A DNA stretch of 64,000 bases from Chthoniobacterales bacterium (GTDB lineage: Bacteria > Verrucomicrobiota > Verrucomicrobiia > Chthoniobacterales > DASVRZ01). Each line of letters begins with the position of its first letter. The first letter of the stretch is position 1. The notes under the pieces were generated by a model. It searched no databases and had not been told where the DNA came from. It saw only the letters and a list, made by a program, of their open reading frames with translations. This document shows, one piece after another, positions 44,600 to 53,281 of the stretch. The position numbers and the translations under genes are program-made. The stretch is taken from NCBI GenBank assembly GCA_039930045.1, contig JBDSQB010000018.1:62001-126000 (forward strand), in the 5' to 3' direction.

Positions 44600-45669
44600 C
44601 TCCACGAGATAGTGATTCAACTGAACGCGCGATGGGAAAATTTTCCCTCATGATTCGCATCTTACTCGCCATTTTTGCCCTTTCTTTAGCGCTGCCAATC
44701 AGAGCGGCGGATCATTCTCTTTCCTGGACGAATCCCATTGTGCCGCAACGAGCCGATCCGCAGGTAATGCTGCACGATGGCTGGTATTATCTCACCGCGA
44801 CAGTTCCGGAATACGATCGCATCGAGTTGCATCGTGCCCGCACCTTGGACGGGCTGTCCACTGCCGAGTCGAAAGTCATCTGGAACATGCATCCCAAAGG
44901 CCCAATGGGATCGCATATCTGGGCGCCGGAGATTCATTTCATCGGCGGCAAATGGTATGTCTATTTCACTGCTGGCGAAGCCGAGCACATCTGGAATATT
45001 CGCCTCTATGTCTTGGAAAACAGCTCGCCCAATCCGCTGGAAGGTGAATGGACCGAAAAAGGCCAGCTCAAGGTGAATTGGGAATCCTTCACACTCGATG
45101 CGACAACCTTTGAAGTTAGCGGCACTCGCTATCTCACGTGGGCGCAGTCCGAGCGTGACCCGAAGGTTAAAGGCACCAACATCTACATCGCAAAAATGGA
45201 TTCGCCTTGGTCGATCACCGGTGAACAGATTGCCATCTCCAAGCCCGAATTGCCATGGGAGCGCATCGGTCATGCGGTCAATGAAGGCCCCGCTGTGATG
45301 CAGAAAAACGGACAGATTTTCCTCACTTACTCGGCCAGCGCGACCGATGCCAACTACTGTCTAGGTCTGCTCACCGCCGACGTAAACGCCAACCTGCTCG
45401 ACCGGAAATCCTGGAAGAAATCGCCCGATCCCGTCTTCAAAAGCGACCCGGCCACGAGCCAATACGGTCCCGGCCACAACTGCTTCACCACCAGCCCGGA
45501 CGGTAAGATCGACATCCTCATTTATCACGACCGCAACTACGAAAAAATCAAAGGCGACCCACTTAAGAATGGTGACCGTGCGACCCGTGCCCAAGTCATC
45601 CAATGGCGACCGGACGGCACGCCCGACTTCGGCACTCCGGTCGCTGATGGCCCATATCCGACTCCATAA
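44596..45669 (+). CDS. Secreted GH43-family alpha-L-arabinofuranosidase-like enzyme
   Basis: 357 residues if started at the ATG overlapping the previous stop; internal ATGs at 44632 and 44650 precede the signal peptide IRILLAIFALSLALPIRA more closely. The GH43 propeller begins WTNPIVPQRADPQVM (catalytic base Asp), with HIWAPEIHFIGGKWYVYFTAG, LDATTFEVSGTRYLTWAQ and VNEGPAVMQKNGQIFLTYSAS (acid Glu). The order fits the arabinofuranosidase subgroup of GH43 that acts on arabino-oligosaccharides. It is likely in one transcript with its neighbours (6 bp to the next gene). Confidence 0.8.
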   Translation: MTPRDSDSTERAMGKFSLMIRILLAIFALSLALPIRAADHSLSWTNPIVPQRADPQVMLHDGWYYLTATVPEYDRIELHRARTLDGLSTAESKVIWNMHPKGPMGSHIWAPEIHFIGGKWYVYFTAGEAEHIWNIRLYVLENSSPNPLEGEWTEKGQLKVNWESFTLDATTFEVSGTRYLTWAQSERDPKVKGTNIYIAKMDSPWSITGEQIAISKPELPWERIGHAVNEGPAVMQKNGQIFLTYSASATDANYCLGLLTADVNANLLDRKSWKKSPDPVFKSDPATSQYGPGHNCFTTSPDGKIDILIYHDRNYEKIKGDPLKNGDRATRAQVIQWRPDGTPDFGTPVADGPYPTP

Positions 45670-45675
45670 AATTTA

Positions 45676-47523
45676 ATGAAAACCCTCTTTCTCCATCTTC
45701 TGCTCGCGACTGCGTTCTTCCTCGGCAACGCCATTCACGCCGAAACTCCACCATCCACGACAGCGTATCTTTTCACTTCCTTTCGCGGTAATGGCGACGG
45801 GTTGCATCTCGCCTACAGCCACGACGCGCTGGATTGGACCGACCTCGATCGTGTCTTTCTCACCCCCACGGTTGGCGGTAAATTACTGCGCGATCCCCAT
45901 ATACTTTTCGGACCGGACCATCTTTATCACATGGTCTGGACCTCTGGCTGGAAAGACACCGGCATTGGCCACGCCACTTCGGAGGATTTGGTCCACTGGT
46001 CCGGGCAACAATACATCTCGCTGATGGAAAAAACTCCGGGTGCCCAAAACTGCTGGGCGCCGGAAACTTTCTACGACGACGCGACGAAAAATTACATCCT
46101 CGTGTGGTCCTCTAATGTCCCGTCTGTCGGTTCCACTGAGGAACACTTTCGAGCCTGGTACTCACTCACACGGGATTTCAAAACCTTCAGCGATCCCAAG
46201 GTTCTCTTCGATCCCGGCTTCAACAATATTGACACCACGATGTTGCGACGCGCCGACGGAAAATACCTCATCCTTCTCAAGGAAACCGATCAGCCCAAAC
46301 TGAAAAAATGGGGAGCCATCCATGCCGCCGTGGCCGACAAGCCGCTCGGTCCCTACCAACTTCTTCCCGATCTAGCATTTGCGAATGAACGCGTGGAAGG
46401 GCCATCCCCGATCACCATCGGCGACAAAACTTTGCTCTACGCGGATTACTACGTGAATGGTCGCTACGCGGCGCGTGAAACCACCGATTGGAAAACGTGG
46501 ACAGACATTGCCAAATCCACCGCCGTCGCAAATGGCCAGCGCCACGGCACCATCTTTTCTGTTCCTGTGGATTTGGCGGAAAAACTGCGTCAGGAATCTG
46601 CCGCCGTCGCGCCCAAACCGATCCTCGAAGGATTTAACGCCGACCCGGCAATTCGGGTTTTTGGCGACACATATTACATTTACCCGACCTCGGACAAACC
46701 CTACTGGAACACCACCGAGTTCCCCGTTTTTTCGTCGAAAAACCTGATCGACTGGAAAAAGGAAAGGATCGTTCTCGATGTCACCAAAGATCTGCAATGG
46801 GCCGATCTCCAAGCCTGGGCACCCGACTGTGTCGAACGCAACGGCACCTATTATTTCTACTTCTGTGCCCGTGGCAAAATTGGCGTGGCTACCGCCCCAA
46901 CTCCTACCGGGCCTTTCAAGGACGCGCTGAACCATCCGCTTCTGGTCAAAGGTGGCAAGGTGAATGTGACCACGATCGACCCCTATCCCTTTATCGACAG
47001 CGATGGGCAGGGTTACCTCTATTATGGAAACGGTCGTTGTGCCCAGGTCATCAAATTAAAAGCCGACATGATCACGCTGGACGGCGATCCTGTGGACATC
47101 CCCATGAAGGACTTCCGTGAGGGAATTGTCGTTTTCAAGCGTGACGGGAAATACTACTTCATGTGGTCCATTGATGATGCCCGCAGCCCGAATTATCGCG
47201 TCGGCTGGGGCATTTCCGACACACCTTTCGGCCCAGTGAAAATACCTGAAACGGACTTCATCGTTCTACAGAAAAATGGCCCGGTGGTGGGGACCGCGCA
47301 TCACAGCGTGGTCAATGTCCCCGGCACCGACCGTTGGTATGTCGCCTATCATCGCCATGCCGTTCCCGGCGGCGGCGGTTACAAACGCGAAGTCTGTCTA
47401 GTCCGCATGGAATTCAATCCTGACGGCTCGATCAAGCCGATGGACCCGATGGTGGTGCCATTCAAGCTAGGCGACCTTGGTGAGCCGATCAGCCACGGCA
47501 AGGGATTGCCCGATCCGAGGTAG
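45676..47523 (+). CDS. Two-domain GH43-like secreted glycosidase
   Basis: 615 residues. A signal peptide (to about residue 22) is followed by two propeller domains. Domain 1 (about 28-310) has RDPHILFGPDHLYHMVWTSG, NCWAPETFYDDATKNYIL and VEGPSPITIGDKTLLY. Domain 2 (about 315-600) has EGFNADPAIRVFGDTYYIYP, QAWAPDCVERNGTYYFYF, TTIDPYPFIDSDGQGYLYYG and FREGIVVFKRDGKYYFMWS. Domain 2 retains Asp/Asp/Glu acids like active GH43 enzymes. In domain 1 the first Asp is in a shifted RDPH context, so it may have another specificity. Fused double GH43 proteins are uncommon; the pairing suggests sequential removal of two linked side-chain sugars. Confidence 0.78.
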   Translation: MKTLFLHLLLATAFFLGNAIHAETPPSTTAYLFTSFRGNGDGLHLAYSHDALDWTDLDRVFLTPTVGGKLLRDPHILFGPDHLYHMVWTSGWKDTGIGHATSEDLVHWSGQQYISLMEKTPGAQNCWAPETFYDDATKNYILVWSSNVPSVGSTEEHFRAWYSLTRDFKTFSDPKVLFDPGFNNIDTTMLRRADGKYLILLKETDQPKLKKWGAIHAAVADKPLGPYQLLPDLAFANERVEGPSPITIGDKTLLYADYYVNGRYAARETTDWKTWTDIAKSTAVANGQRHGTIFSVPVDLAEKLRQESAAVAPKPILEGFNADPAIRVFGDTYYIYPTSDKPYWNTTEFPVFSSKNLIDWKKERIVLDVTKDLQWADLQAWAPDCVERNGTYYFYFCARGKIGVATAPTPTGPFKDALNHPLLVKGGKVNVTTIDPYPFIDSDGQGYLYYGNGRCAQVIKLKADMITLDGDPVDIPMKDFREGIVVFKRDGKYYFMWSIDDARSPNYRVGWGISDTPFGPVKIPETDFIVLQKNGPVVGTAHHSVVNVPGTDRWYVAYHRHAVPGGGGYKREVCLVRMEFNPDGSIKPMDPMVVPFKLGDLGEPISHGKGLPDPR

Positions 47524-47635
47524 TGCAAAGGGAGGGCTTAACCGTGTAAGAGCGGCAACCCTTTGCCGAGTGGGGCAGGGGCCGTATTTGTCAGGAGGAA
47601 GATTCTGTCCGGCTGCTATTTTCCACCCCCAATTC

Positions 47636-49276
47636 ATGCAAATTCAAAATCCAGTCCTGCGAGGGTTTCATCCCGACCCTTCGTTCGTCCGCGTAGGGGG
47701 CGATTTCTACCTCGCCAGTTCCACGTTTGAGTGGCTGCCCGGAGTTCGCTTTCATCACTCCAGGGATTTGGTTCATTGGCGGCTCGCAGGTCACGCCCTC
47801 ACTCGCCCCTCGCAAATCGACCTGAAAGGGGTGGAAAATTCCAACGGAGTTTGGGCGCCTTCTCTTAGCTATGCGGATGGGCAATTCTGGCTGCTTTATA
47901 CTAACATACGGACAGCGGGCATGGGACGTCCCTTCAAGGATCCGCTCACTTTTTTGATCACTGCGCCGACGATTGAAGGTCCATGGAGCGAACCGATTTT
48001 CCTGAATGCGATCGGCTTCGATCCCTCCCTTTTTCACGATGATGATGGGCGGAAATGGCTGGTTAATATGCAATGGGATTTCCGCAAAGGACGGCATCGA
48101 TTTGCTGGAAATGTGGCCCAGGAATACGACCCTGCGAGCCGGCGACTTGTCGGCCCGGTCCATGAATTGGTCCGCAAGGAAAACATTCTGTGCGAAGGCC
48201 CCAATCTCTACAAACACAACGGCTGGTATTACCTCATGCTTGCCGAGGGAGGCACGGGCTGGAACCACGGCATCTCGATGGCGCGTTCGCGCTCGATCAC
48301 GGGACCGTATGAACTCGATCCCGAGGAAGCTGTCCTAACCACGCGTCATGCGCCGGAACATCCCTTGCAAAAAGCCGGGCACGGCGAATTGGTCGAGACG
48401 GCTTCCGGTGAATGGTGGCTGGCCCACCTTTGCAGCCGACCATTAAAGACGGGAGCCGGACTCGATCCCAAATCTCCCGATCAGACTGCGGCGGCTCGTG
48501 CGCACGCGGGCCATCGCTGCGTGCTGGGACGCGAAACAGCCCTGCAGCGAGTCGTCTGGTCGCCGGACGGCTGGCTGCGCCTGGCCCACGGCGGAGTGCT
48601 GCCCGAAGTGAGCGTGGAAGCTCCCTCCGACCTGCCATTGCATCCATGGGAACCGGTGTCGGAGCGCGATGATTTTGAGGAACCTAACCTCAGCGAACAT
48701 TGGTCCACGCTCCGGGTGATGGCCGATTCGACCTGGCTATCCACGACAGAGAGACCGGGCTGGCTGCGGCTGCAGGGCCGGGAATGCCCCAGTTCGCTTC
48801 ACGAGCAAAGTGTCGTCGCCCGCCGCCTCCAATCTTTTCACGCCATTGCGGAAACCCGAGTCGATTTTAACCCGACTCGTTTTTCCCAGATGGCGGGCCT
48901 GGTCGCCTGGTATGACACGAAGATGTTTTTTTACCTGCGAATCTCTCACGACGAGCAACTGGGAAAAATCCTCGGCATCGTCCAGATGGATGATGGCGTT
49001 TACGACGAACTCGATGATTCAAAGATTGTCATCAACGACTGGCTGGAAATGCATCTGCGGGCAGAAATCCATGGCGCTGGCCTGCAATTTTCCGCCTCAC
49101 GCGATGCTGTCACCTGGCAATCCGTCGGTCCCGTTTTGGATGCCAGCAAACTCTCCGATGAATACGCGAGCGGTCTGCATTTCACAGGTGCCTTCGTTGG
49201 TCTGGCCGCGCACGATGTCGCAGGCCAGCGTGCCTTTGCGGACTTCGATTATTTCACCCTTCGAGAAATAAAATAG
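47636..49276 (+). CDS. xynB: Cytoplasmic GH43 beta-xylosidase with C-terminal sandwich domain
   Basis: 546 residues without a signal peptide. It starts MQIQNPVLRGFHPDPSFVRVG, the classic XynB beginning with the catalytic base Asp. NGVWAPSLSYADGQFWLLYT, AIGFDPSLFHDDDGRKWLV and LCEGPNLYKHNGWYYLM supply the other two acids. A concanavalin-like C-terminal domain (about 345-540) is the one that shapes the active site in GH43_11 beta-xylosidases. It splits xylo-oligosaccharides inside the cell. The frame is open from 47477 inside the previous gene, but ATG 47636 gives the family start. It is the only clearly cytoplasmic glycosidase in the locus. Confidence 0.85.
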   Translation: MQIQNPVLRGFHPDPSFVRVGGDFYLASSTFEWLPGVRFHHSRDLVHWRLAGHALTRPSQIDLKGVENSNGVWAPSLSYADGQFWLLYTNIRTAGMGRPFKDPLTFLITAPTIEGPWSEPIFLNAIGFDPSLFHDDDGRKWLVNMQWDFRKGRHRFAGNVAQEYDPASRRLVGPVHELVRKENILCEGPNLYKHNGWYYLMLAEGGTGWNHGISMARSRSITGPYELDPEEAVLTTRHAPEHPLQKAGHGELVETASGEWWLAHLCSRPLKTGAGLDPKSPDQTAAARAHAGHRCVLGRETALQRVVWSPDGWLRLAHGGVLPEVSVEAPSDLPLHPWEPVSERDDFEEPNLSEHWSTLRVMADSTWLSTTERPGWLRLQGRECPSSLHEQSVVARRLQSFHAIAETRVDFNPTRFSQMAGLVAWYDTKMFFYLRISHDEQLGKILGIVQMDDGVYDELDDSKIVINDWLEMHLRAEIHGAGLQFSASRDAVTWQSVGPVLDASKLSDEYASGLHFTGAFVGLAAHDVAGQRAFADFDYFTLREIK

Positions 49277-49367
49277 TGCAACGCTTAAGGTGAAAAACGC
49301 GGCCTCTACATCGCCCAATGGAACTGAAACAAACCGCAGTCGCATCGTTATCCAACTCGCCAACTTT

Positions 49368-51926
49368 ATGAAGATTAGAGCCGCCATCCTCGTTTTTGGC
49401 CTCTTCGCCATGGCATTCATAGCGTCCGCCGCGCCGCTTCGGGAGGATTCCAATTTTAATCGCGAGTGGAAATTTCTCGTCGGTGATCAGCCTGGCGCAG
49501 AGGCCGCCGCCTTTGATGATTCAAAATGGGACGCCATCGGTCTTCCGCACTCGTTCAGCATTCCCTACTTCGCGGCGCAGAAATTTTACGTCGGCTACGG
49601 CTGGTATCGAAAGCAGTTTGAAGCTCCATCGTCGTGGGCAGGAAAGCGGGTATTTTTGGAATTTGAGGGCGCGTTTCAAGACGCGGAAATCTTTGTCAAT
49701 AGTCAGCGCGTGGGCGGGCACCAGGGCGGCTACACGGGCTTCTCGCTGGACATCTCCAAGGCACTGAAGCCCGGCAACAATGTCGTCGCGGTGCGGCTGA
49801 ACAACTTCTGGAATGGCCAGCTCGCGCCGCGTGCCGGCGAGCATGTTTTCAGCGGCGGCATCTATCGCGATGTACATCTGGTTGTCACCGATCCGTTGCA
49901 CGTGGCGTGGTATGGCACTGCTGTCACCACGCCGCAGGTCTCGAAGGAGTCGGGCACCGTGAACGTGAAAACGGAAATCGTGAATGACTCCGACGTCTCA
50001 AAATCCGCAACGGTGCAGACCGCCGTCCTCGATGCGAGCGGCGCACAGGTGGCGGCGATGGAGTCCAAGCAAACTGTGCCAGCAGGCAAGACGCTTATCT
50101 TCGATCAGACCAGCAAACCTGTCGCCAACCCAAAACTGTGGAGTCCGCAGACGCCGAATCTTTACACGGTGAAAACCACGGTGCTCGACGCAGGTAAACC
50201 TGTGGACGACTTCACCTCGCCGCTCGGCTTCCGCTGGTTCAAGTTTACCGCCGATCAGGGATTTTTCCTCAATGGAGAGCACGTTTATTTCAAGGGAGCC
50301 AATGTGCATCAGGATCACGCGGGCTGGGGCGACGCGGTGACGAACGCGGGGTTTGAGCGCGACGTGAAGTTGATCAAAGACGCGGGTTTCGATTTCATCC
50401 GCGGCTCGCATTATCCGCACGACCCGGCCTTCGCGGAGGCCTGCGACCACGAGGGAATTCTGTTTTGGTCGGAGAACAGTTTCTGGGGCACGGGCGGGTT
50501 TAAGGGCGACGGCTATTGGAATTGCAGCGCCTACCCGGTGAAGGCGGAGGATGAAAAGCCGTTCGAGGAAAGTGTGAAGGCCAGCCTGCGCGACATGATC
50601 CGCATCCATCGCAACCATCCGAGCATCGTCGTCTGGAGCATGAGCAATGAGCCGTTTTTCTCCGACAAAGCAGTCATGCCGAAGGTGCGCGAATTCCTCA
50701 AACAACTCGTGGCGTATTCGCACGAACTGGACCCAACACGCCCGGCTGCCGTCGGCGGTGCGCAGCGCGGGGAAATCGACAAACTCGGTGACATCGCCGG
50801 CTACAACGGCGACGGCGCGCGTCTTCGCGAATACCTGAACCCCGGCGTCGCCAGCGTCGTCAGCGAATATGGTTCCACTTCTTCGGACCGTCCCGGCAAA
50901 TACGAGCCGGGCTGGGGCGATCTGCAGCCGGAAAAATTTGCGTGGCGCAGCGGCGAGGTCATTTGGTGCGGCTTTGATCACGGCAGCATCGCGGGGAGGA
51001 AGTTCGGCGCGATGGGCTTGGTCGATTACTTCCGCCTGCCGAAGCGCGCATGGTATTGGTATCGCAACGAATACGCGAAAATCCCAGCGCCGGAGTGGCC
51101 AGCCGAGGGCACGCCTGCGGCACTGAAGTTGAGCACCGACAAGACGACTTTGAAAAGCGTGGATGGCACGGACGACGCGCAACTCATCGTCACGGTCGTG
51201 GACAAGGCAGGGAAAGCGATCAGCAACTGCCCGCCAGTGGCGCTGACGGTGGAATCCGGTCCGGGTGAATTTCCGACTGGCCCGGCCATTACGTTTGATC
51301 CGCAGTCGGACATCGCCATTCGCGACGGTCAGGCTGCGATCGAGTTCCGCTCGTATTACGCTGGGCAGAGTGTCATTCGCGCGTCTTCGCCGGGTTTGAC
51401 GGACGCCACGCTCACCATCACCTCCGAAGGCCAGCCCGTCTTTATATCTGGGCAAACGCCACTCGTGAGGCCACGCGCCTATGTGCGCTTTGAGGAAAAA
51501 TCGGACACGACTGGAAGCACGACGACATTTGGCCGCGAGAATCCCACACGCTCGAGCAGCGAGGCTCCCGGCCACAGCGCCCGGTTCGCCAACGACGGAA
51601 ATCCAGCTTCCTTTTGGCAATCCGCTGATGTCCGCCCCAATGCGTGGTGGCAGGCCGATCTCGAGCGCATCGTGGTGATTGAAAAAATCGCGCTCACGTT
51701 TCCCGATGCCAGCAATTACCGCTACCGCGTCGAAGTGTCGCAGGATGGCGTGAGTTGGAAACCCGCCGTCGATCAGACTGGCGCGACCGCAACATCGAAA
51801 GATCGCACTGACAAAACTTCGCCCGGCGCTACGGGGCGCTTCGTGCGCGTCACTTTTACCGGCACTCCTGTCGGCAAACCAGCCGCGCTCGCAGAAGCGC
51901 AATTCACCGGACATCTCACTCAATGA
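49368..51926 (+). CDS. Secreted GH2 beta-galactosidase-like enzyme with F5/8 C-terminal domain
   Basis: 852 residues. A signal peptide (to about 22) precedes the GH2 jelly-roll (EWKFLVGDQPGAEAA, GWYRKQFEAPSSWAGKRVFLEFEGAFQDAEIFVN in pieces), an Ig-like domain and a TIM barrel (FIRGSHYPHDPAFAEACDHEGILFW). The acid/base Glu is in WSMSNEPFF and the nucleophile Glu in VVSEYGS. An Ig-like segment (about 565-690) and a discoidin/F5/8-type domain (about 715-850, NAWWQADLERIVVIEKIAL) follow. Likely substrates are galactosides or related hemicellulose side chains. The stop overlaps the GH27 start by ATGA. ATG 49368 is chosen; the 26 codons before it lack a signal sequence. Confidence 0.82.
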   Translation: MKIRAAILVFGLFAMAFIASAAPLREDSNFNREWKFLVGDQPGAEAAAFDDSKWDAIGLPHSFSIPYFAAQKFYVGYGWYRKQFEAPSSWAGKRVFLEFEGAFQDAEIFVNSQRVGGHQGGYTGFSLDISKALKPGNNVVAVRLNNFWNGQLAPRAGEHVFSGGIYRDVHLVVTDPLHVAWYGTAVTTPQVSKESGTVNVKTEIVNDSDVSKSATVQTAVLDASGAQVAAMESKQTVPAGKTLIFDQTSKPVANPKLWSPQTPNLYTVKTTVLDAGKPVDDFTSPLGFRWFKFTADQGFFLNGEHVYFKGANVHQDHAGWGDAVTNAGFERDVKLIKDAGFDFIRGSHYPHDPAFAEACDHEGILFWSENSFWGTGGFKGDGYWNCSAYPVKAEDEKPFEESVKASLRDMIRIHRNHPSIVVWSMSNEPFFSDKAVMPKVREFLKQLVAYSHELDPTRPAAVGGAQRGEIDKLGDIAGYNGDGARLREYLNPGVASVVSEYGSTSSDRPGKYEPGWGDLQPEKFAWRSGEVIWCGFDHGSIAGRKFGAMGLVDYFRLPKRAWYWYRNEYAKIPAPEWPAEGTPAALKLSTDKTTLKSVDGTDDAQLIVTVVDKAGKAISNCPPVALTVESGPGEFPTGPAITFDPQSDIAIRDGQAAIEFRSYYAGQSVIRASSPGLTDATLTITSEGQPVFISGQTPLVRPRAYVRFEEKSDTTGSTTTFGRENPTRSSSEAPGHSARFANDGNPASFWQSADVRPNAWWQADLERIVVIEKIALTFPDASNYRYRVEVSQDGVSWKPAVDQTGATATSKDRTDKTSPGATGRFVRVTFTGTPVGKPAALAEAQFTGHLTQ

Positions 51927-53263
51927 AAATCAAACCCACACACGCTCTCCTCCTGCTGTTCGCCACCCTGGCCAATTCGCTCCCTGCCGCTCCCGTGGCG
52001 TCCACGCCGCCGATGGGCTGGAACAGCTACGATGCGTTTGGAGGCAGCGTGACGGAGGCGGAGGTGCTGGCCAATGCCGGCTCCATGAAGCAGCATCTTC
52101 TCGCGCACGGTTGGAATCATGTCGTGATCGACTTCCGCTGGTATGACTCGGTGTCGTCATTCGACGACCATAACCTCAACAAGGAGCGTGCCGGCGCGAA
52201 GCTCTTCGCGGACGTGTTTGGCCGAATGCTTCCCGCCACGAACCGGTTTCCGTCCGCCGTTGACGGGAAAGGTTTCAAGCCGCTGGCTGATCAAATCCAT
52301 TCGATGGGGCTGAAGTTCGGTTTTCACATGATGCGTGGCATCCCGCGGCAGGCGGTCAGTGCGCGGACGCCTATCGAAGGAAGTAATTTCACAGCTGCGG
52401 ATGCGGGCGATGAAAAGAACACGTGCGGTTGGTGTCCTGATATGTTCGGCGTTCGCGACAACGAAGCCGGCCAGGCGTGGTATGACTCATGTGCCCGGTT
52501 GTGGGCATCGTGGGGACTTGATTTCGTGAAGGTGGACGATCTCTCGTCTCCCTACCGAACACCCGAGATCGAGATGATCCGCAAAGCCATCGACAAATGC
52601 GGCCGCCCGATTGTCTTCAGCACGTCGGCGGGACCGACCGATACAAAGCAGGCCGCGCACGTTTCAAAGTTCGCTAACATGTGGCGCATCTCCGGTGACT
52701 TTTGGGATCGCTGGAAGGACCTTGATCATCAATTCGACCTGCTCGCCGCGTGGCAGGATGTCGGCGGCCCGGGGCATTGGCCTGACGCGGACATGATTCC
52801 GTTTGGTCACATTGGCATCAAGTGCACCATCGCCGGGCCGGACCGCCAGACGCGTTACACCCCGGACGAGCAGCGCACACTGATGTCGCTATGGTCGCTC
52901 GCCCCATCGCCGCTCATGCTGGGCGCGAACCTTCCAGACCTGGATGAGCCTACGCTCGCTTTGCTTACCAATGATGAAGTGCTCGCGGTGAATCAGGATC
53001 GGCTCGGCGCAAAAGCAAAACGCGTGGTGCAGCGAAACGGAACCGAGGTCTGGGTGAAGACCCTTGAGAATGGCGACAAGGCCGTGGGACTTTTTAATCG
53101 CGGAGACGCGGCTGCGGATGTTGAGGTGCTCTGGAGCGAGGCTAGCCTTGCCGGAAGCCGCAAAGTTCGCGACCTGTGGGCCCACAAGGATCTCGGCTCG
53201 TTTTCCGACAAGTTCACCGTCACTGTGCCGCCGCACGGTGCCGTAACGCTGCGAGTGAAGTAA
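51923..53263 (+). CDS. Secreted GH27 alpha-galactosidase-like enzyme
   Basis: 446 residues. A signal peptide (to about 22) is followed by STPPMGWNSYDAFGG, the GH27/GH36-clan start. The nucleophile Asp is in DFVKVDDLS and the acid/base Asp in MWRISGDFWDRW. LTNDEVLAVNQD and a C-terminal beta domain (VWVKTLENGDKAVGLFNRG) complete the family fold. It would remove terminal alpha-galactose (or beta-arabinopyranose in some relatives) from galactomannan or pectic side chains. It is paralogous to the gene at 62567. It overlaps the GH2 gene by 4 bp, so the two may act on the same glycan. Confidence 0.85.
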   Translation: MKIKPTHALLLLFATLANSLPAAPVASTPPMGWNSYDAFGGSVTEAEVLANAGSMKQHLLAHGWNHVVIDFRWYDSVSSFDDHNLNKERAGAKLFADVFGRMLPATNRFPSAVDGKGFKPLADQIHSMGLKFGFHMMRGIPRQAVSARTPIEGSNFTAADAGDEKNTCGWCPDMFGVRDNEAGQAWYDSCARLWASWGLDFVKVDDLSSPYRTPEIEMIRKAIDKCGRPIVFSTSAGPTDTKQAAHVSKFANMWRISGDFWDRWKDLDHQFDLLAAWQDVGGPGHWPDADMIPFGHIGIKCTIAGPDRQTRYTPDEQRTLMSLWSLAPSPLMLGANLPDLDEPTLALLTNDEVLAVNQDRLGAKAKRVVQRNGTEVWVKTLENGDKAVGLFNRGDAAADVEVLWSEASLAGSRKVRDLWAHKDLGSFSDKFTVTVPPHGAVTLRVK

Positions 53264-53281
53264 TCCAACAGGCTGCACTAA

